Shown here: positions 24,113 to 33,287 of the stretch, piece after piece
Layout: each line of letters opens with the position of its first letter
Position numbering within the stretch: the stretch's first letter is position 1
Assembly (NCBI GenBank): GCA_966111775.1
Contig: CBHWBD010000001.1
Location: 1-64,000 of the forward strand
DNA: 64,000 bases
Reading direction: 5' to 3'
DNA from: Pelomonas sp966111775
Lineage (GTDB): Bacteria > Pseudomonadota > Gammaproteobacteria > Burkholderiales > Burkholderiaceae_C
The notes under the pieces: model-generated
Told to the model about the DNA's origin: nothing
Seen by the model: only the letters and a program-made list of their open reading frames with translations
Database searches by the model: none
Made by a program: the position numbers and the translations under genes

Positions 24113-26980
24113 TCAAGGGGGCGTGATGTCGAAGGCCAGTTCGGCCGGCGCCAGGCCGTCGCCGTGGGCGCGCAGGCTTGCACGGCCGCTGTCGCCGGTC
24201 TGGCCGGTGGACTGCAGAATGACCTGGGCCTGGCCGTTGAAGACGCTGCGCTGCCAGGGCGCGGCGGGCGTGGTGCTGCGCAGCGTGACCCAGCGGCGGC
24301 CGGACTGGGCGGCGTCGAAGAGGGCGCGCGTGCCGCGAGCGGGCGTCGGGAAGACGAGGGACAGCGTCGCGTCCGTGGCGGCCGGCTCGAGGTCGACGGC
24401 GGCCATGCCGGCCTCCTGGCGCGGCTGCACTTCGCGGCCGTCCAGGTAGATGCGCAAGCCCGGCGCCACGTCGCCGATGAATAGCACCAGGCGCTGGCCG
24501 GCCGGCGCCTGGCGGCTGAGCCGGGCCTGAACCAGGTTCCAGGCGGCGTCGGCCGGCTGCTGCTCGGGCGGCACCCAGGCAAAGGGATCGCGCCAGCCGG
24601 CGCTGCCGGTGTCGGCCAGCAGGGCCGCGGCGTCCTCGGGGCGGGCGAGGGCGCGGTGGCGCCAGCCGGTGGCGGCGGCATAGCGGTGCAGTTCGGCCGG
24701 CTTGTCGGCCTCGTGCGAGCCGGGGTCGCCATTGCCCATGCCGATGAGGCGCACCGGGCCGGTGGTCTCGAAGGCGATGCGGTTGCCGGCCGTCGGCTCG
24801 ACGCGGCCTTCGCGGTCGACGACATTGACCGTCACGACGGCCACGTCGTCGCCGCCGGTGCGCAACTTGGCGCGGTCCACGCTCAGCCGCACGGCCTTGC
24901 CGTCGCCGGTGGTGGCCACGGTTTCCTGCGTGACGAGCTTGCCGGCCTTGTAGCCGCGGGCGGTCAGGCTGCCCGGTGCGTAGGGCACGCTCCACTGCAG
25001 GTGGCTGTAGCGTTGCAGCGCCTTGCGGCCGAGTGACTTGCCGTTGAGCAGCAGCTCGACTTCGTCGGTGTTGGCATAGACGCGCACGGCTATGGGCTGG
25101 CCTTCGCGGCCGGGCCAGTTCCAGTGCGGCAGCAGATGCACCATGGGCTCGCTCGTCCAGGCAGCCTTCAGGTAGTAGCCGCTGTCCTTCACCGCGCCGG
25201 TCGTGTCCAGCATGCCGAACTGCGAGGAGATGGCCGGCCAGCCGAAGGGCGTGGTCTCGCCGCGGTAGTCGAAGCCGGTCCAGACGAACATGCCGGCCAG
25301 GTAGGGGCGCTCGATGTTGAAGCGCCAGCCTTCCTCGATGGACGAGGTGTAGGGCGGACCGGTGTTCCTGTCATAGGCGGCGATGTGAACGCTGTCCGGA
25401 TCGGTGACGTAGACGCCGCGCGTCGCGTGGGTTGCGCCTTCCTCGGTGATGACCAAGGACCGGTCGGGGAAGCGCTGGTGCAGCTCATCGACCTTGTGCT
25501 GGCCCTTGTAGTTCAGGCCGATGACCTGCGAGCCGACCGAGGTGCCTTCGGCGTAGCCCGAGCTGGAGGCCGCCTGGGTGGTGGGGCGGGTCGGGTCCAG
25601 GCGGCGCACGATGGCCTGCATCTCGCGGGTCAGGCGGGTGCCGATCTCGCTGTTCTCGATGGCCCATTCCTCGTTGCCGACCGACCACAGGATGATGGAC
25701 GGGTGGTTGCGGCCACCTCGCACCATGCGCTCCAGCTCGCTGCGGATCTGCGGGGCGGTGCCCATCATGCGGTGCTCGTCGATGACGAGGATGCCGAGCC
25801 GGTCGCAGGCCTCCAGCAGCTCGGGCGTGGCCGGGTTGTGGGAGGAGCGGATGGCGTTGACGCCGATGGCCTTGAGCATCTTCAGCCGCGCCTCGTGCAT
25901 GCCGTCGGGCAGGGCGACGCCGATGCCGGCGTGGTCCTGGTGGTTGTCGACGCCCTGCAGCTTGACGTGGCGGCCGTTGAGGAAGAAGCCCTGGGTGGCG
26001 TCAAAGCGGAGGGTGCGGATGCCGAAGGGCGTGTCGATGCTGTCGACGACTTCGCTGCCCCGCTTGACGCGCGTGGTCAGCGTGTAGCGCCGGGGTGTTT
26101 CCAGTGACCACAGCTGCGGCGCCGTGACGCGCAACTGCGCGCTCACGTCGATGCTGGCGTCGGCGTTCACCGCGCGGGCCGGCACGTCGGCGCGGGCGAC
26201 GACGCGGCCTGACGGGTCGCGCACTTCGTGCTCCAGCGCAAAGCTGTCGCCGGTGTTGGCGTCGTTGCGCAGCGTCGTGTCCACGGTCAAGTCGGCGTTG
26301 TCGCCGTTGACAACGGCGCGCACGAAGCTGCCCAGCGGCGCCACGTGCAGCGGCCCGGTCTGCGTCAGCCACACATGGCGGTAGATGCCGGCGCCTTCGT
26401 ACCACCAGCCTTCCTGGGTCGTCGCGTCCACGCGCACCGCGACGACGTTGCGGCCGCCGAAGTTCAGGTAGTCGCTGATGTCGACCTGGAAGCCGGAGTA
26501 GCCGCTGGCCTCGTGATGCAGATAGTGGCCGTTGACCCAGACGACGCTGTCGCGGAACACGCCGTCGAACTCCATCACGACACGCCGGCCGCGCGCGGCT
26601 TCCGGAATGTTCAGCTCGCGCCGGTACCAGCCGACGCTGTTCTCGGGAAAGCCGCGGCCGACGGCCTTGGAGCCATGGTTGGAGCTACCCTTCTCGCTGA
26701 AAGGCAGCTCCACCGCCCAGTCATGCGGCAGGTCGACGCGGCGCCAGGGCCGGTCCTCGAAGTCGGCCGCGGCGGGGCCGTCGCCGAAGCCGGCCTTGCC
26801 GAAGAAGAAGGGGCGCAGGCCGTGGTCGAAGTCCCTGGTCGGATCGCTGGCATGGCCCAGCGCAAAGCGCCAGCCGTCGTCGATGCGGGTGCGCTGGCGC
26901 GGGCTGTCGGCGGCGGAAACGCTGCCCATGGCCATGAGCCACGCGAGGGTCAAAGGAAAGAGAAGGCTGGGTCGCATCAT
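24113..26980 (-). CDS. GH2 beta-galactosidase-like enzyme with DUF4982-type domain
   Basis: 955 residues. After a Sec signal (1-24) come the sugar-binding jelly roll (WRRVDLPHDWAVE, GWYRREL, EFDGVFRDSVVWVNG), an Ig-like domain, and the TIM barrel with predicted acid/base Glu437 in WSVGNE and a nucleophile Glu at 513 or 514 in VITEEGA. Next are a DUF4982-like segment (HWNWPG and ELLLNGKSLG, about 610-690) and further beta domains. The last about 150 residues form an extra jelly-roll-like module (LVLFIGDVAPGLRIYLDGRE). Probably beta-galactosidase acting on galactosylated side chains; beta-glucuronidase or other GH2 activities remain possible. The start is at the first of two adjacent ATGs. Confidence 0.92.
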   Translation of the reverse strand: MMRPSLLFPLTLAWLMAMGSVSAADSPRQRTRIDDGWRFALGHASDPTRDFDHGLRPFFFGKAGFGDGPAAADFEDRPWRRVDLPHDWAVELPFSEKGSSNHGSKAVGRGFPENSVGWYRRELNIPEAARGRRVVMEFDGVFRDSVVWVNGHYLHHEASGYSGFQVDISDYLNFGGRNVVAVRVDATTQEGWWYEGAGIYRHVWLTQTGPLHVAPLGSFVRAVVNGDNADLTVDTTLRNDANTGDSFALEHEVRDPSGRVVARADVPARAVNADASIDVSAQLRVTAPQLWSLETPRRYTLTTRVKRGSEVVDSIDTPFGIRTLRFDATQGFFLNGRHVKLQGVDNHQDHAGIGVALPDGMHEARLKMLKAIGVNAIRSSHNPATPELLEACDRLGILVIDEHRMMGTAPQIRSELERMVRGGRNHPSIILWSVGNEEWAIENSEIGTRLTREMQAIVRRLDPTRPTTQAASSSGYAEGTSVGSQVIGLNYKGQHKVDELHQRFPDRSLVITEEGATHATRGVYVTDPDSVHIAAYDRNTGPPYTSSIEEGWRFNIERPYLAGMFVWTGFDYRGETTPFGWPAISSQFGMLDTTGAVKDSGYYLKAAWTSEPMVHLLPHWNWPGREGQPIAVRVYANTDEVELLLNGKSLGRKALQRYSHLQWSVPYAPGSLTARGYKAGKLVTQETVATTGDGKAVRLSVDRAKLRTGGDDVAVVTVNVVDREGRVEPTAGNRIAFETTGPVRLIGMGNGDPGSHEADKPAELHRYAAATGWRHRALARPEDAAALLADTGSAGWRDPFAWVPPEQQPADAAWNLVQARLSRQAPAGQRLVLFIGDVAPGLRIYLDGREVQPRQEAGMAAVDLEPAATDATLSLVFPTPARGTRALFDAAQSGRRWVTLRSTTPAAPWQRSVFNGQAQVILQSTGQTGDSGRASLRAHGDGLAPAELAFDITPP

Positions 26981-26991
26981 GTGCCTCGTGT

Positions 26992-28200
26992 TCAGCGTTG
27001 CGGCGTGACGCGCACCATGACCACGCCGTGAGGCGCGACCTTGGCCGAATAGCTGCCGCTGACGTGCTTCGTGAGCTTCTTGCTCCACAGGTCCTTGACG
27101 TCGGCCTTCTGGGTGGCGGGCAACTGGAGCTGGTCCCAGGCCAACTTCATGTCGGCCGGCGTCTTGCCGCGGTTGAACAGCACGGCCGCGAACTCGCCGC
27201 CCTGCAGCGGGCGCACCCAGACTTCGAGTTCGCCTTCCTTCAGCACGCGGCGGCCCTGCTTGCCCAGCGGGTCCTGGTCGACGGCGATGACGTCCCTGTT
27301 GGTCAGGATGCGCGCCGTGTCGGCATCCATCCTGGACATGTCGTTGCCGGCGATCAGCGGCGCGGCCATCAGGGCCCACAGCGAGAAGTGACTCTCGTAC
27401 TCGGTCGTCGTCATGCCGCCGTTGCCCACCTCCAGCATGTCCGGGTCGTTCCAGGCGTTCGGCGCCGCGTAAGGCGACAACTCGGCCTGCCGGTCGAGGA
27501 TGTTCACCACGCCGAGCGGCCATGGCTCCTTGTTGTCCCAGAGATCGCCGATGTCGGGGGTGGTGCGCCAGAGGTGGCCCACCGGTGGAGCCCAGCGCAC
27601 GGGCTGGTGGTCGCCCCATTCGCAGATCGACAGCACGATGTCGCGGCCCGACTCGCGCAGGGCCTTGGCCATGATGGTGTAGGCGGCCTCGGGGTTGCGG
27701 GGGCCGGTGTGGCACCAGTCGTACTTCAGGTAGTCCACGCCCCACCGGGCGTACTGGCGCGCGTCCTGGAACTCGTGGCCGGCGCTGCCGGGGCGGCCCG
27801 CGCAGGTCAGCGAGCCGGCGTCGGAATAGAAGCCGAACTTCAGGCCCTTGGAATGCACGTAGTCGGCCAGGGCCTTGATGCCGCTGGGGAAGCGCTCGGG
27901 GTCGGCCTGGATGTTGCCGTCGGCGTCGCGGCTCTTCTGCCAGCAGTCGTCGATGACGATGTACTGGTAGCCGGCGTCCTTCATGCCGGAGGCGGCCATC
28001 GCGTCAGCCTGCTGGCGGAGCAACTGCTCAGACACATTGCAGGCGAACTTGTTCCAGGAATTCCAGCCCATGGGCGGCGTGGGCGCGATGTTGGGCTTGG
28101 GCGCGTCGAGCTTGAGCGTCTCGTGGGCGTGGGCGGCGCCAGCGGCGATGCAGCCGAGCAGCGCGATGGCGTGCATGGCGCGTCGAAGAAAGGGGGGCAT
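26992..28200 (-). CDS. GH27 alpha-galactosidase (second of three)
   Basis: 402 residues. A Sec signal (about 1-25, ending AAHA) is followed by the classic GH27 barrel TPPMGWNSWNKFACNV, with IDDCWQ, nucleophile Asp161 in YLKYDWC and acid/base Asp216 in WRTTPDI. It ends with the C-terminal beta domain. It removes terminal alpha-D-galactose; beta-L-arabinopyranosidase activity is known in some members. It is nearly the same protein as the GH27 at 33288-34496, and 141 bases (27853-27993) are identical in the two genes. It ends 11 nt before the GH2 start. The 79 nt upstream (28201-28279) show no strong promoter. Confidence 0.95.
   Translation of the reverse strand: MPPFLRRAMHAIALLGCIAAGAAHAHETLKLDAPKPNIAPTPPMGWNSWNKFACNVSEQLLRQQADAMAASGMKDAGYQYIVIDDCWQKSRDADGNIQADPERFPSGIKALADYVHSKGLKFGFYSDAGSLTCAGRPGSAGHEFQDARQYARWGVDYLKYDWCHTGPRNPEAAYTIMAKALRESGRDIVLSICEWGDHQPVRWAPPVGHLWRTTPDIGDLWDNKEPWPLGVVNILDRQAELSPYAAPNAWNDPDMLEVGNGGMTTTEYESHFSLWALMAAPLIAGNDMSRMDADTARILTNRDVIAVDQDPLGKQGRRVLKEGELEVWVRPLQGGEFAAVLFNRGKTPADMKLAWDQLQLPATQKADVKDLWSKKLTKHVSGSYSAKVAPHGVVMVRVTPQR
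27853..27993 (-). repeat. 141-bp stretch identical to 34149-34289
   Basis: These bases inside the second GH27 gene are identical, position for position, to 34149-34289 inside the third GH27 gene, while flanking parts of the two genes differ at many third positions. This is compatible with a recent gene-conversion tract or a recent duplication followed by divergence elsewhere. Confidence 0.9.
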
Positions 28201-28279
28201 TCGAGTGATCCTGAAAAGTAGTCTTCGGTCGTGACGGGTGTTTCTGCGGCGGGCTGTCGGTCAACTGCCGAATCTAGGT

Positions 28280-30871
28280 TCAAGGCATGGGCTTGGCCCA
28301 CACCTTCACTTCACTCAGCGCCGCCGGGCGCTCGGGCGAGACCTGGGGGAAGCGCAGGCGCAGGAAGGCGGCGCCTTCGGCGTGGGTGTACAGGGCGAGC
28401 TCGTGGCTCTTGCGCCCGCCCTTGACGGGGTCGCCCACCTGCACCCAGCGGTTGCCGTCCTTGCTGGCCTCGACGACGAAGTCAGGACCGCCTTCCTCCG
28501 GCATCACCAGGCTCAGCCAGTGCAGCTTGTAGACGTTCTCCAGGTGCACCAGCCAGAAGGCTTCGCCTTGCTGCGCCGAGGCGCGCCAGAAGGTCTGCTC
28601 GTCGCCGTCGTTGGCCAGCGGTGCAGCATGGCCCGGCTCGGCGCCGCTGGTGCCGGTGGGCCGGCTGGGCGCGACATTGATGGGATCGTCGGCCAACGCG
28701 TTGCGGCGGATCGGCGGATAGGCGATCACCGCCTGGTCGGGCGCCAGCGGCGTGACACCGGGCACGAATCGGTCGGGTCCGGTCGTGGTGATGGTCAGAC
28801 GCGCAGGCTTCAGCCCCGGCGAGGTGGCCTCGATGACCGTTTCGCCCGCGTCGTAGGCGCGGAAGCTGATCGCCGCCTGGCCGTCGCGGATGGCGATCTT
28901 GGACTTGTGGCTGAAGCTGATGCTGCGCCCGGTGGGGAACTTGCCCGGCCCGCTGACGATGGTGAATGTCACCGCGGGCGAATTGCTCAGCGCGCGGCCC
29001 GCCTCGTCCTGCACGGTGACGACGATCTGCGCGTCGTCCAGCCCCTGGGTGCCGTGGATGACCGTCTGGCTGGCCGCCAACTGCAGCTGCGCCGGCTGGC
29101 CCGGCACCGGCCACACCGGCGGCGGGATGCCGCGGTAGTGCTCTCGGTACCAGTGGTACTGGCGCTTGGGCAGGCGGAAGTAGTCGACGAAGCCCATGGA
29201 GCCGAACTCGATGGAGGCGATCGAGCCGTGGTCGAAGGCGCACCACAGCGCCTCGCCCGAGCGCCAGGGGTAGCGCCACGAGTAGGGCCTGGGATTGGTC
29301 TTCTGGTCGGGCGTGTCGGGCATGAAGCCGAAGCCGGGGTCGTAGTCGCCGGGGCGGTCTACCATGGTGGAGCCGTACTCCGACACCACCGAAGGCACGC
29401 CGGGGTTGATGAACAGCGTCGTGCCGTCGCCGTTGTAGCCGGCCACGTCGCCCAGCTTGTCGATCTCGCCGCGCTGGGCGCCGCCGATGGCCACGGGCCG
29501 CGTCGGGTCGATGCGGTGGAAGAAGGCCACCTCGCGCTTCAGAAAGTCGCGCATCGCGTCCATGGACTTGCCCTCGGTGAAGAAGGGTTCGTTGCTGGCG
29601 CTCCAGATGACGATGGAGGGGCGGTTGCGGTGGATGCGCACCATCTCCTCGACCTGCTGCAGCAGGCTGGCCTCGAACTCGGGGCGGTCCGCCGGGTCGG
29701 GCGGGTAGGCGCTGGACAGCCAGCTGCCGTCGGCGCCAAAGCCGCCTATGCCCCAGAACGGCGCCTCCGACCAGAACAGCAGGCCGATCTCGTCCGTCGC
29801 CTGGGTGAAGGCCGGCGAGTGCGGGTAGTGGGAGCCGCGGATGAAGTTGAAGCCCGCGTCCTTGACCATCTGCACGTCGCGCCGCGTCGCGCCGTCGGTG
29901 ACGCCGTCGCCCCAGCCGGCCTGGTCCTGGTGGACGTTGGCGCCGATCATGTAGGTGTGCTTGCCGTTCAGGAAGAAGCCCTGGTCGGCGGTGAACTTGA
30001 CGCTGCGGATGCCGAAGGCCGTCTCGAAGCGGTCGACCTGCCGGCCGCCCACGTAGAGGGTGCTGACCAGCTTGTAGAGGGTCGGCTGCTCGGGCGACCA
30101 CAGTCGCGGCCGGGCGATGGCGGGCAGGGTCTGGTCATAGTCGAACTTGCCCGCGGCCGGCACGGTCTGCTCGCGGCGATGCACGGCCACGCGCTTGCCG
30201 GCGGCGTCGAGTACCTCGGACACGAGGGCGACCTGGGTTGCCGTGGCGCGCTCGTTGCGGACGTCGGTCTGCACGCGCACGCTGGCCTTGTCTTCCGACA
30301 CCAGTGGCGTCGTCACGAAGGTGCCGTACCAGTCGACATGCACGGGGTCGGTCATCACCAGCCGCACGTTGCGGTAGATGCCGCCGGAGAATTGATGCTC
30401 GCCGGCGCGCGGCGCCACGCGGGCCTTCCACTCGTTGTTGACGTGCACGGCCAGCAGGTTGGGGCCGGTCTTCACCAGCGCCGTGATGTCGATGCTGAAG
30501 CCGGTGTAGCCGCCGACATGGCGGCCGGCCTTCTGCCCGTTGACCCAGACCTCGGCGTCCTGGAACACGCCATCGAACTCCAGCGTGATGCGCCGGCCCT
30601 TGCTGCTTTCGGGCAGGTCCAGGTTTTTGCGGTACCAGCCATGGCCCACGTAGAAGCCGGTGCCGAGGAAATAGGGCTGGGAGAAGGAGTGGGGCAGGTC
30701 GGCGTGGTCCCACTTCGAGGTGTCGTGATCGGCAGCCTGTGCGTTGGCTGGGTTGCCGAGGGTGAAGACCCAGTCGCGGTTGATGACTTCGCTCGTTCGC
30801 GGGGCGGCGCCGGCGAGGGTGGCGAGCAAGCCCAGGCATAGGGCCGTGGCGAGAGTGAGCAGCTTGTTCAT
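28280..30871 (-). CDS. GH2 glycosidase with C-terminal F5/8 (discoidin-like) domain
   Basis: 863 residues. A Sec signal (1-22) is followed by the GH2 N-terminal jelly roll (EFDGVFQDAEVWVNGQKAG), an Ig-like domain, and a barrel with acid/base Glu428 (IWSASNEP) and predicted nucleophile Glu498 (VVSEYGS). Then come an Ig/Big-like segment (about 575-680) and an F5/8-type C or related carbohydrate-binding domain (about 720-863, ending ALSEVKVWAK). A beta-galactosidase or beta-mannosidase-like specificity is plausible. It differs from the GH2 at 24113-26980 in its accessory domains, so the two probably act on different linkages. It lies 43 nt after a GH43 gene. Confidence 0.9.
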   Translation of the reverse strand: MNKLLTLATALCLGLLATLAGAAPRTSEVINRDWVFTLGNPANAQAADHDTSKWDHADLPHSFSQPYFLGTGFYVGHGWYRKNLDLPESSKGRRITLEFDGVFQDAEVWVNGQKAGRHVGGYTGFSIDITALVKTGPNLLAVHVNNEWKARVAPRAGEHQFSGGIYRNVRLVMTDPVHVDWYGTFVTTPLVSEDKASVRVQTDVRNERATATQVALVSEVLDAAGKRVAVHRREQTVPAAGKFDYDQTLPAIARPRLWSPEQPTLYKLVSTLYVGGRQVDRFETAFGIRSVKFTADQGFFLNGKHTYMIGANVHQDQAGWGDGVTDGATRRDVQMVKDAGFNFIRGSHYPHSPAFTQATDEIGLLFWSEAPFWGIGGFGADGSWLSSAYPPDPADRPEFEASLLQQVEEMVRIHRNRPSIVIWSASNEPFFTEGKSMDAMRDFLKREVAFFHRIDPTRPVAIGGAQRGEIDKLGDVAGYNGDGTTLFINPGVPSVVSEYGSTMVDRPGDYDPGFGFMPDTPDQKTNPRPYSWRYPWRSGEALWCAFDHGSIASIEFGSMGFVDYFRLPKRQYHWYREHYRGIPPPVWPVPGQPAQLQLAASQTVIHGTQGLDDAQIVVTVQDEAGRALSNSPAVTFTIVSGPGKFPTGRSISFSHKSKIAIRDGQAAISFRAYDAGETVIEATSPGLKPARLTITTTGPDRFVPGVTPLAPDQAVIAYPPIRRNALADDPINVAPSRPTGTSGAEPGHAAPLANDGDEQTFWRASAQQGEAFWLVHLENVYKLHWLSLVMPEEGGPDFVVEASKDGNRWVQVGDPVKGGRKSHELALYTHAEGAAFLRLRFPQVSPERPAALSEVKVWAKPMP

Positions 30872-30914
30872 GTGTGCAGCAGGGTGGCGAGGCGAGGGGC
30901 AGGCGCCCGCAAAG

Positions 30915-32321
30915 TCAGTAGGCGTTGAATTCCCAGAGGCCGGGGACTCCGGCGGTGATGACGGCCCGCAGATAGCGCGCCACGACCTGGCCCTCCACCA
31001 CGTGCGGCGAGCGGGCCGAGGGCGTGGCTTCGGCGCCCATCAGCTGCCAGTCCCGCCCGTCCAGCGAATGCTCCAGCCTGAAGGCGTGCCCGCCCGTCGG
31101 CATGACGAAGTAGAGCTCGGCCCTTTGCACCCGCGTGGCGCGGCCCAGGTCCAGTGTCAGGGTCGGCGCCGTGTCGCCGGGCGCGGCCATCCAGCGCGAG
31201 CCGTTGGAGCCGTCGATGGCGAAGCGGGGCTCGAAGGCCTCGGTGCGGTCCAGCGCGGCCAGCACCCGCGGCTCGACCCGGCCGGGCGGCTGTGTCGAGC
31301 TGGCGCTTGCCGTCGCCTGCGCGGCCAGGTTGGGTTTGCGCGGTCCGACATCGCGCAGCGCCCCCACGCCGCGCATCGTGACCTTGACCTGTCGAATGCT
31401 GCCGTCCGGATTGAACTCCAGCCGGTCGGCGTAGATCTGCCTCGTCGTGCCGCCGCGGCCGAACTCCAGATAGACCAGATACCAGTCGTCGGTTCCCCGC
31501 GGATTGACGACGCAGCCATGCCCTGGCCCGTAGACGCCGGCGCCAGGGTCGGAGGTGGCGACCAGATCCTGATCCGGCGCCTCCCAGGGACCCGTGGCCA
31601 AGCTGCGGCTCATCATGTAGGCGTAGCGGTAGTTCTCGTGCCCCTCCAGCGTGTAGAGGTAGTAGTAGATGCCGCGGCGCTTGAACAGCAGCGGACCTTC
31701 GGAGTAGCCCTGGCGCTTGGTCGGCACCGTGCTGGCCTCCCCGTCGATGGCCGAGAGATCGGGCTTGAGCCGGGCGATGCCCCGCTGGGCCCAGACCATG
31801 TAGACGCTGCCGTCGTCGTCGGTGAAGGTCTGCGCGTCGATGGGCTTGCCCGTCGGCAGCGTCATGGCCGCCAGCCCCATGGCCCGGTTGACGGGCCGGC
31901 CGTCGGGCTGGGTGTAGGGGCCGGCGGGCGAGGGCGCCACGACGTGGCTGATGCGCTCGTCCAGCGTCGGGAACAGGTGGAACCTGCCGCCCCGGGCCAC
32001 CGGCTCGCTGGGAGCCCAGTACTTGGCATCGAAGCCAGCCGGGAAGATCGACCCTTCGAAATGCCAGTGCAGGAAGTCCTTGGACTGCCAGACCACCGGC
32101 TTGCCGGCGGAGGCCAGGTCGGCGCCGGCGCCGTCGGTGGTGGCGAAGAGGTAGAAGGTCCCGTCGAACTCGGCGATGGAGGGATCGGCCACCAGATCCG
32201 GCACCAGGGGGTGGCCGAAGGGATGGGCAGGCTTGGGCGCGGGTTGCTGCGCGGCGGCCACCAGGGCATGCGTGGCCAGTGCCAGGCACAGCAGTGTGCG
32301 AAGAGCCGAATAAGGTTTCAT
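30915..32321 (-). CDS. GH43 glycosidase with C-terminal F5/8-like carbohydrate-binding domain
   Basis: 468 residues with a Sec signal (1-24, ending AAAQ). The five-bladed propeller begins VPDLVADPSIAEFDGTFYLF with the catalytic base expected at Asp46. The general acid Glu is in YSEGPLLFKRRG. Residues about 325-468 form a discoidin-like module (RFAIDGSNGSRWMA, then LTLDLGRATRVQRAELYF). Such enzymes release alpha-L-arabinofuranose or beta-xylose. The start overlaps the stop of the other GH43-like gene by ATGA, so the pair is translationally coupled and may act on the same side chain. Confidence 0.88.
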   Translation of the reverse strand: MKPYSALRTLLCLALATHALVAAAQQPAPKPAHPFGHPLVPDLVADPSIAEFDGTFYLFATTDGAGADLASAGKPVVWQSKDFLHWHFEGSIFPAGFDAKYWAPSEPVARGGRFHLFPTLDERISHVVAPSPAGPYTQPDGRPVNRAMGLAAMTLPTGKPIDAQTFTDDDGSVYMVWAQRGIARLKPDLSAIDGEASTVPTKRQGYSEGPLLFKRRGIYYYLYTLEGHENYRYAYMMSRSLATGPWEAPDQDLVATSDPGAGVYGPGHGCVVNPRGTDDWYLVYLEFGRGGTTRQIYADRLEFNPDGSIRQVKVTMRGVGALRDVGPRKPNLAAQATASASSTQPPGRVEPRVLAALDRTEAFEPRFAIDGSNGSRWMAAPGDTAPTLTLDLGRATRVQRAELYFVMPTGGHAFRLEHSLDGRDWQLMGAEATPSARSPHVVEGQVVARYLRAVITAGVPGLWEFNAY

Positions 32322-33271
32322 GCGCGACGCAGGGCCTCGTACAGGCTCTCATCAATCGGGAACACGCTGCCATGGCTGGCACCTGCGGGCAGTCGGAGCT
32401 GCGCACTGGCGTCGCGCCAGGTCTTGAAGTCGCGTGTCGCGGCGGCCTCGAAACGGTTGTCGCGATAGCTGTCGAACAGCACGAGGGTTTCGCTGCCGCG
32501 CTGGAAGGCGGCCGGCCCCTCGACCCAGGAACGCGTGAAGGGCTCGGAAACGGGGCCGAACGGCCCCAGCGGCGTCTTGGCCTCGCACCACTGCAGCCAT
32601 TTGTGCTCGGGCTTCACGCGCTCGTCCTTGAAGATCAGGCGCAGCTTGCCGCCGCTGCGGTGGAAGGTCGCGTCGATGACGCTGTAGCCGGGGTCGAACA
32701 GCAGCTGCGCCGGCGTGAAGTTCTGGAAGTCGCGGGTGCGGGTGCAGAAGATGCGGTGGTTGTAGTCGTCTTCCGAGGTGCCCGCGGTGTCGCTGAAGCG
32801 GCCACGCACGGTGCTGGACCAGAAGATGACGAACTCGTTGCTGTGCGTGTCGAACACGATCTCCGGCGCCCACACATTGCGGGTGCCGGGCAGATCGGCC
32901 ATCACGGGGATGGCGACCTGAGCTTCCCAGTTCAGCAGGTCGCGCGAGCGCGCATAGCCGACCGTGACGCCTTCCCAGGCGGTCGTCCAGACCATGTGGA
33001 ACCACGGACCCTTCGGATCCTTCAGGATGCACGGGTCGCGCAGCAGCCGGTTCTCGCCCACCGCGGGCGCCATCAGAGGCTCGCCGCCGCGCACCGGCTC
33101 GAAGGCCTGGCCATCGGCGCTGATGGCCAGGCGCAGGCCCGGATGGTCAGGGTCGTGGTTCTTGAAATAGCCGAAGGCCCAGCGTTCGGCGCTTGCGGCT
33201 GCCGTGGCCTGGCGCGGCAGCAGGCTCGCCGCCAGTGCCGCGCCCAGCAATTGGCGGCGGTCGGGATTCAT
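32318..33271 (-). CDS. GH43-like exported beta-propeller glycosidase
   Basis: 317 residues. The ATG at 33271 gives MNPDRRQLLGAALAASLLPR, a twin-arginine-like signal. The propeller shows LLRDPCILKDPKGPWFHMVW, then WAPEIVFDTHSNEFVIFWSS, YSVIDATFHR and VEGPAAFQRG. The invariant Asp, Asp and Glu of clan GH-F enzymes are plausibly present. It resembles poorly characterised GH43 or GH117-like proteins, so the substrate is uncertain; arabinose- or xylose-containing side chains are the likely choice given the context. Translation appears coupled to the downstream GH43 gene. Confidence 0.75.
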   Translation of the reverse strand: MNPDRRQLLGAALAASLLPRQATAAASAERWAFGYFKNHDPDHPGLRLAISADGQAFEPVRGGEPLMAPAVGENRLLRDPCILKDPKGPWFHMVWTTAWEGVTVGYARSRDLLNWEAQVAIPVMADLPGTRNVWAPEIVFDTHSNEFVIFWSSTVRGRFSDTAGTSEDDYNHRIFCTRTRDFQNFTPAQLLFDPGYSVIDATFHRSGGKLRLIFKDERVKPEHKWLQWCEAKTPLGPFGPVSEPFTRSWVEGPAAFQRGSETLVLFDSYRDNRFEAAATRDFKTWRDASAQLRLPAGASHGSVFPIDESLYEALRRA

Positions 33272-33287
33272 CGGTCTCGCCACCTGT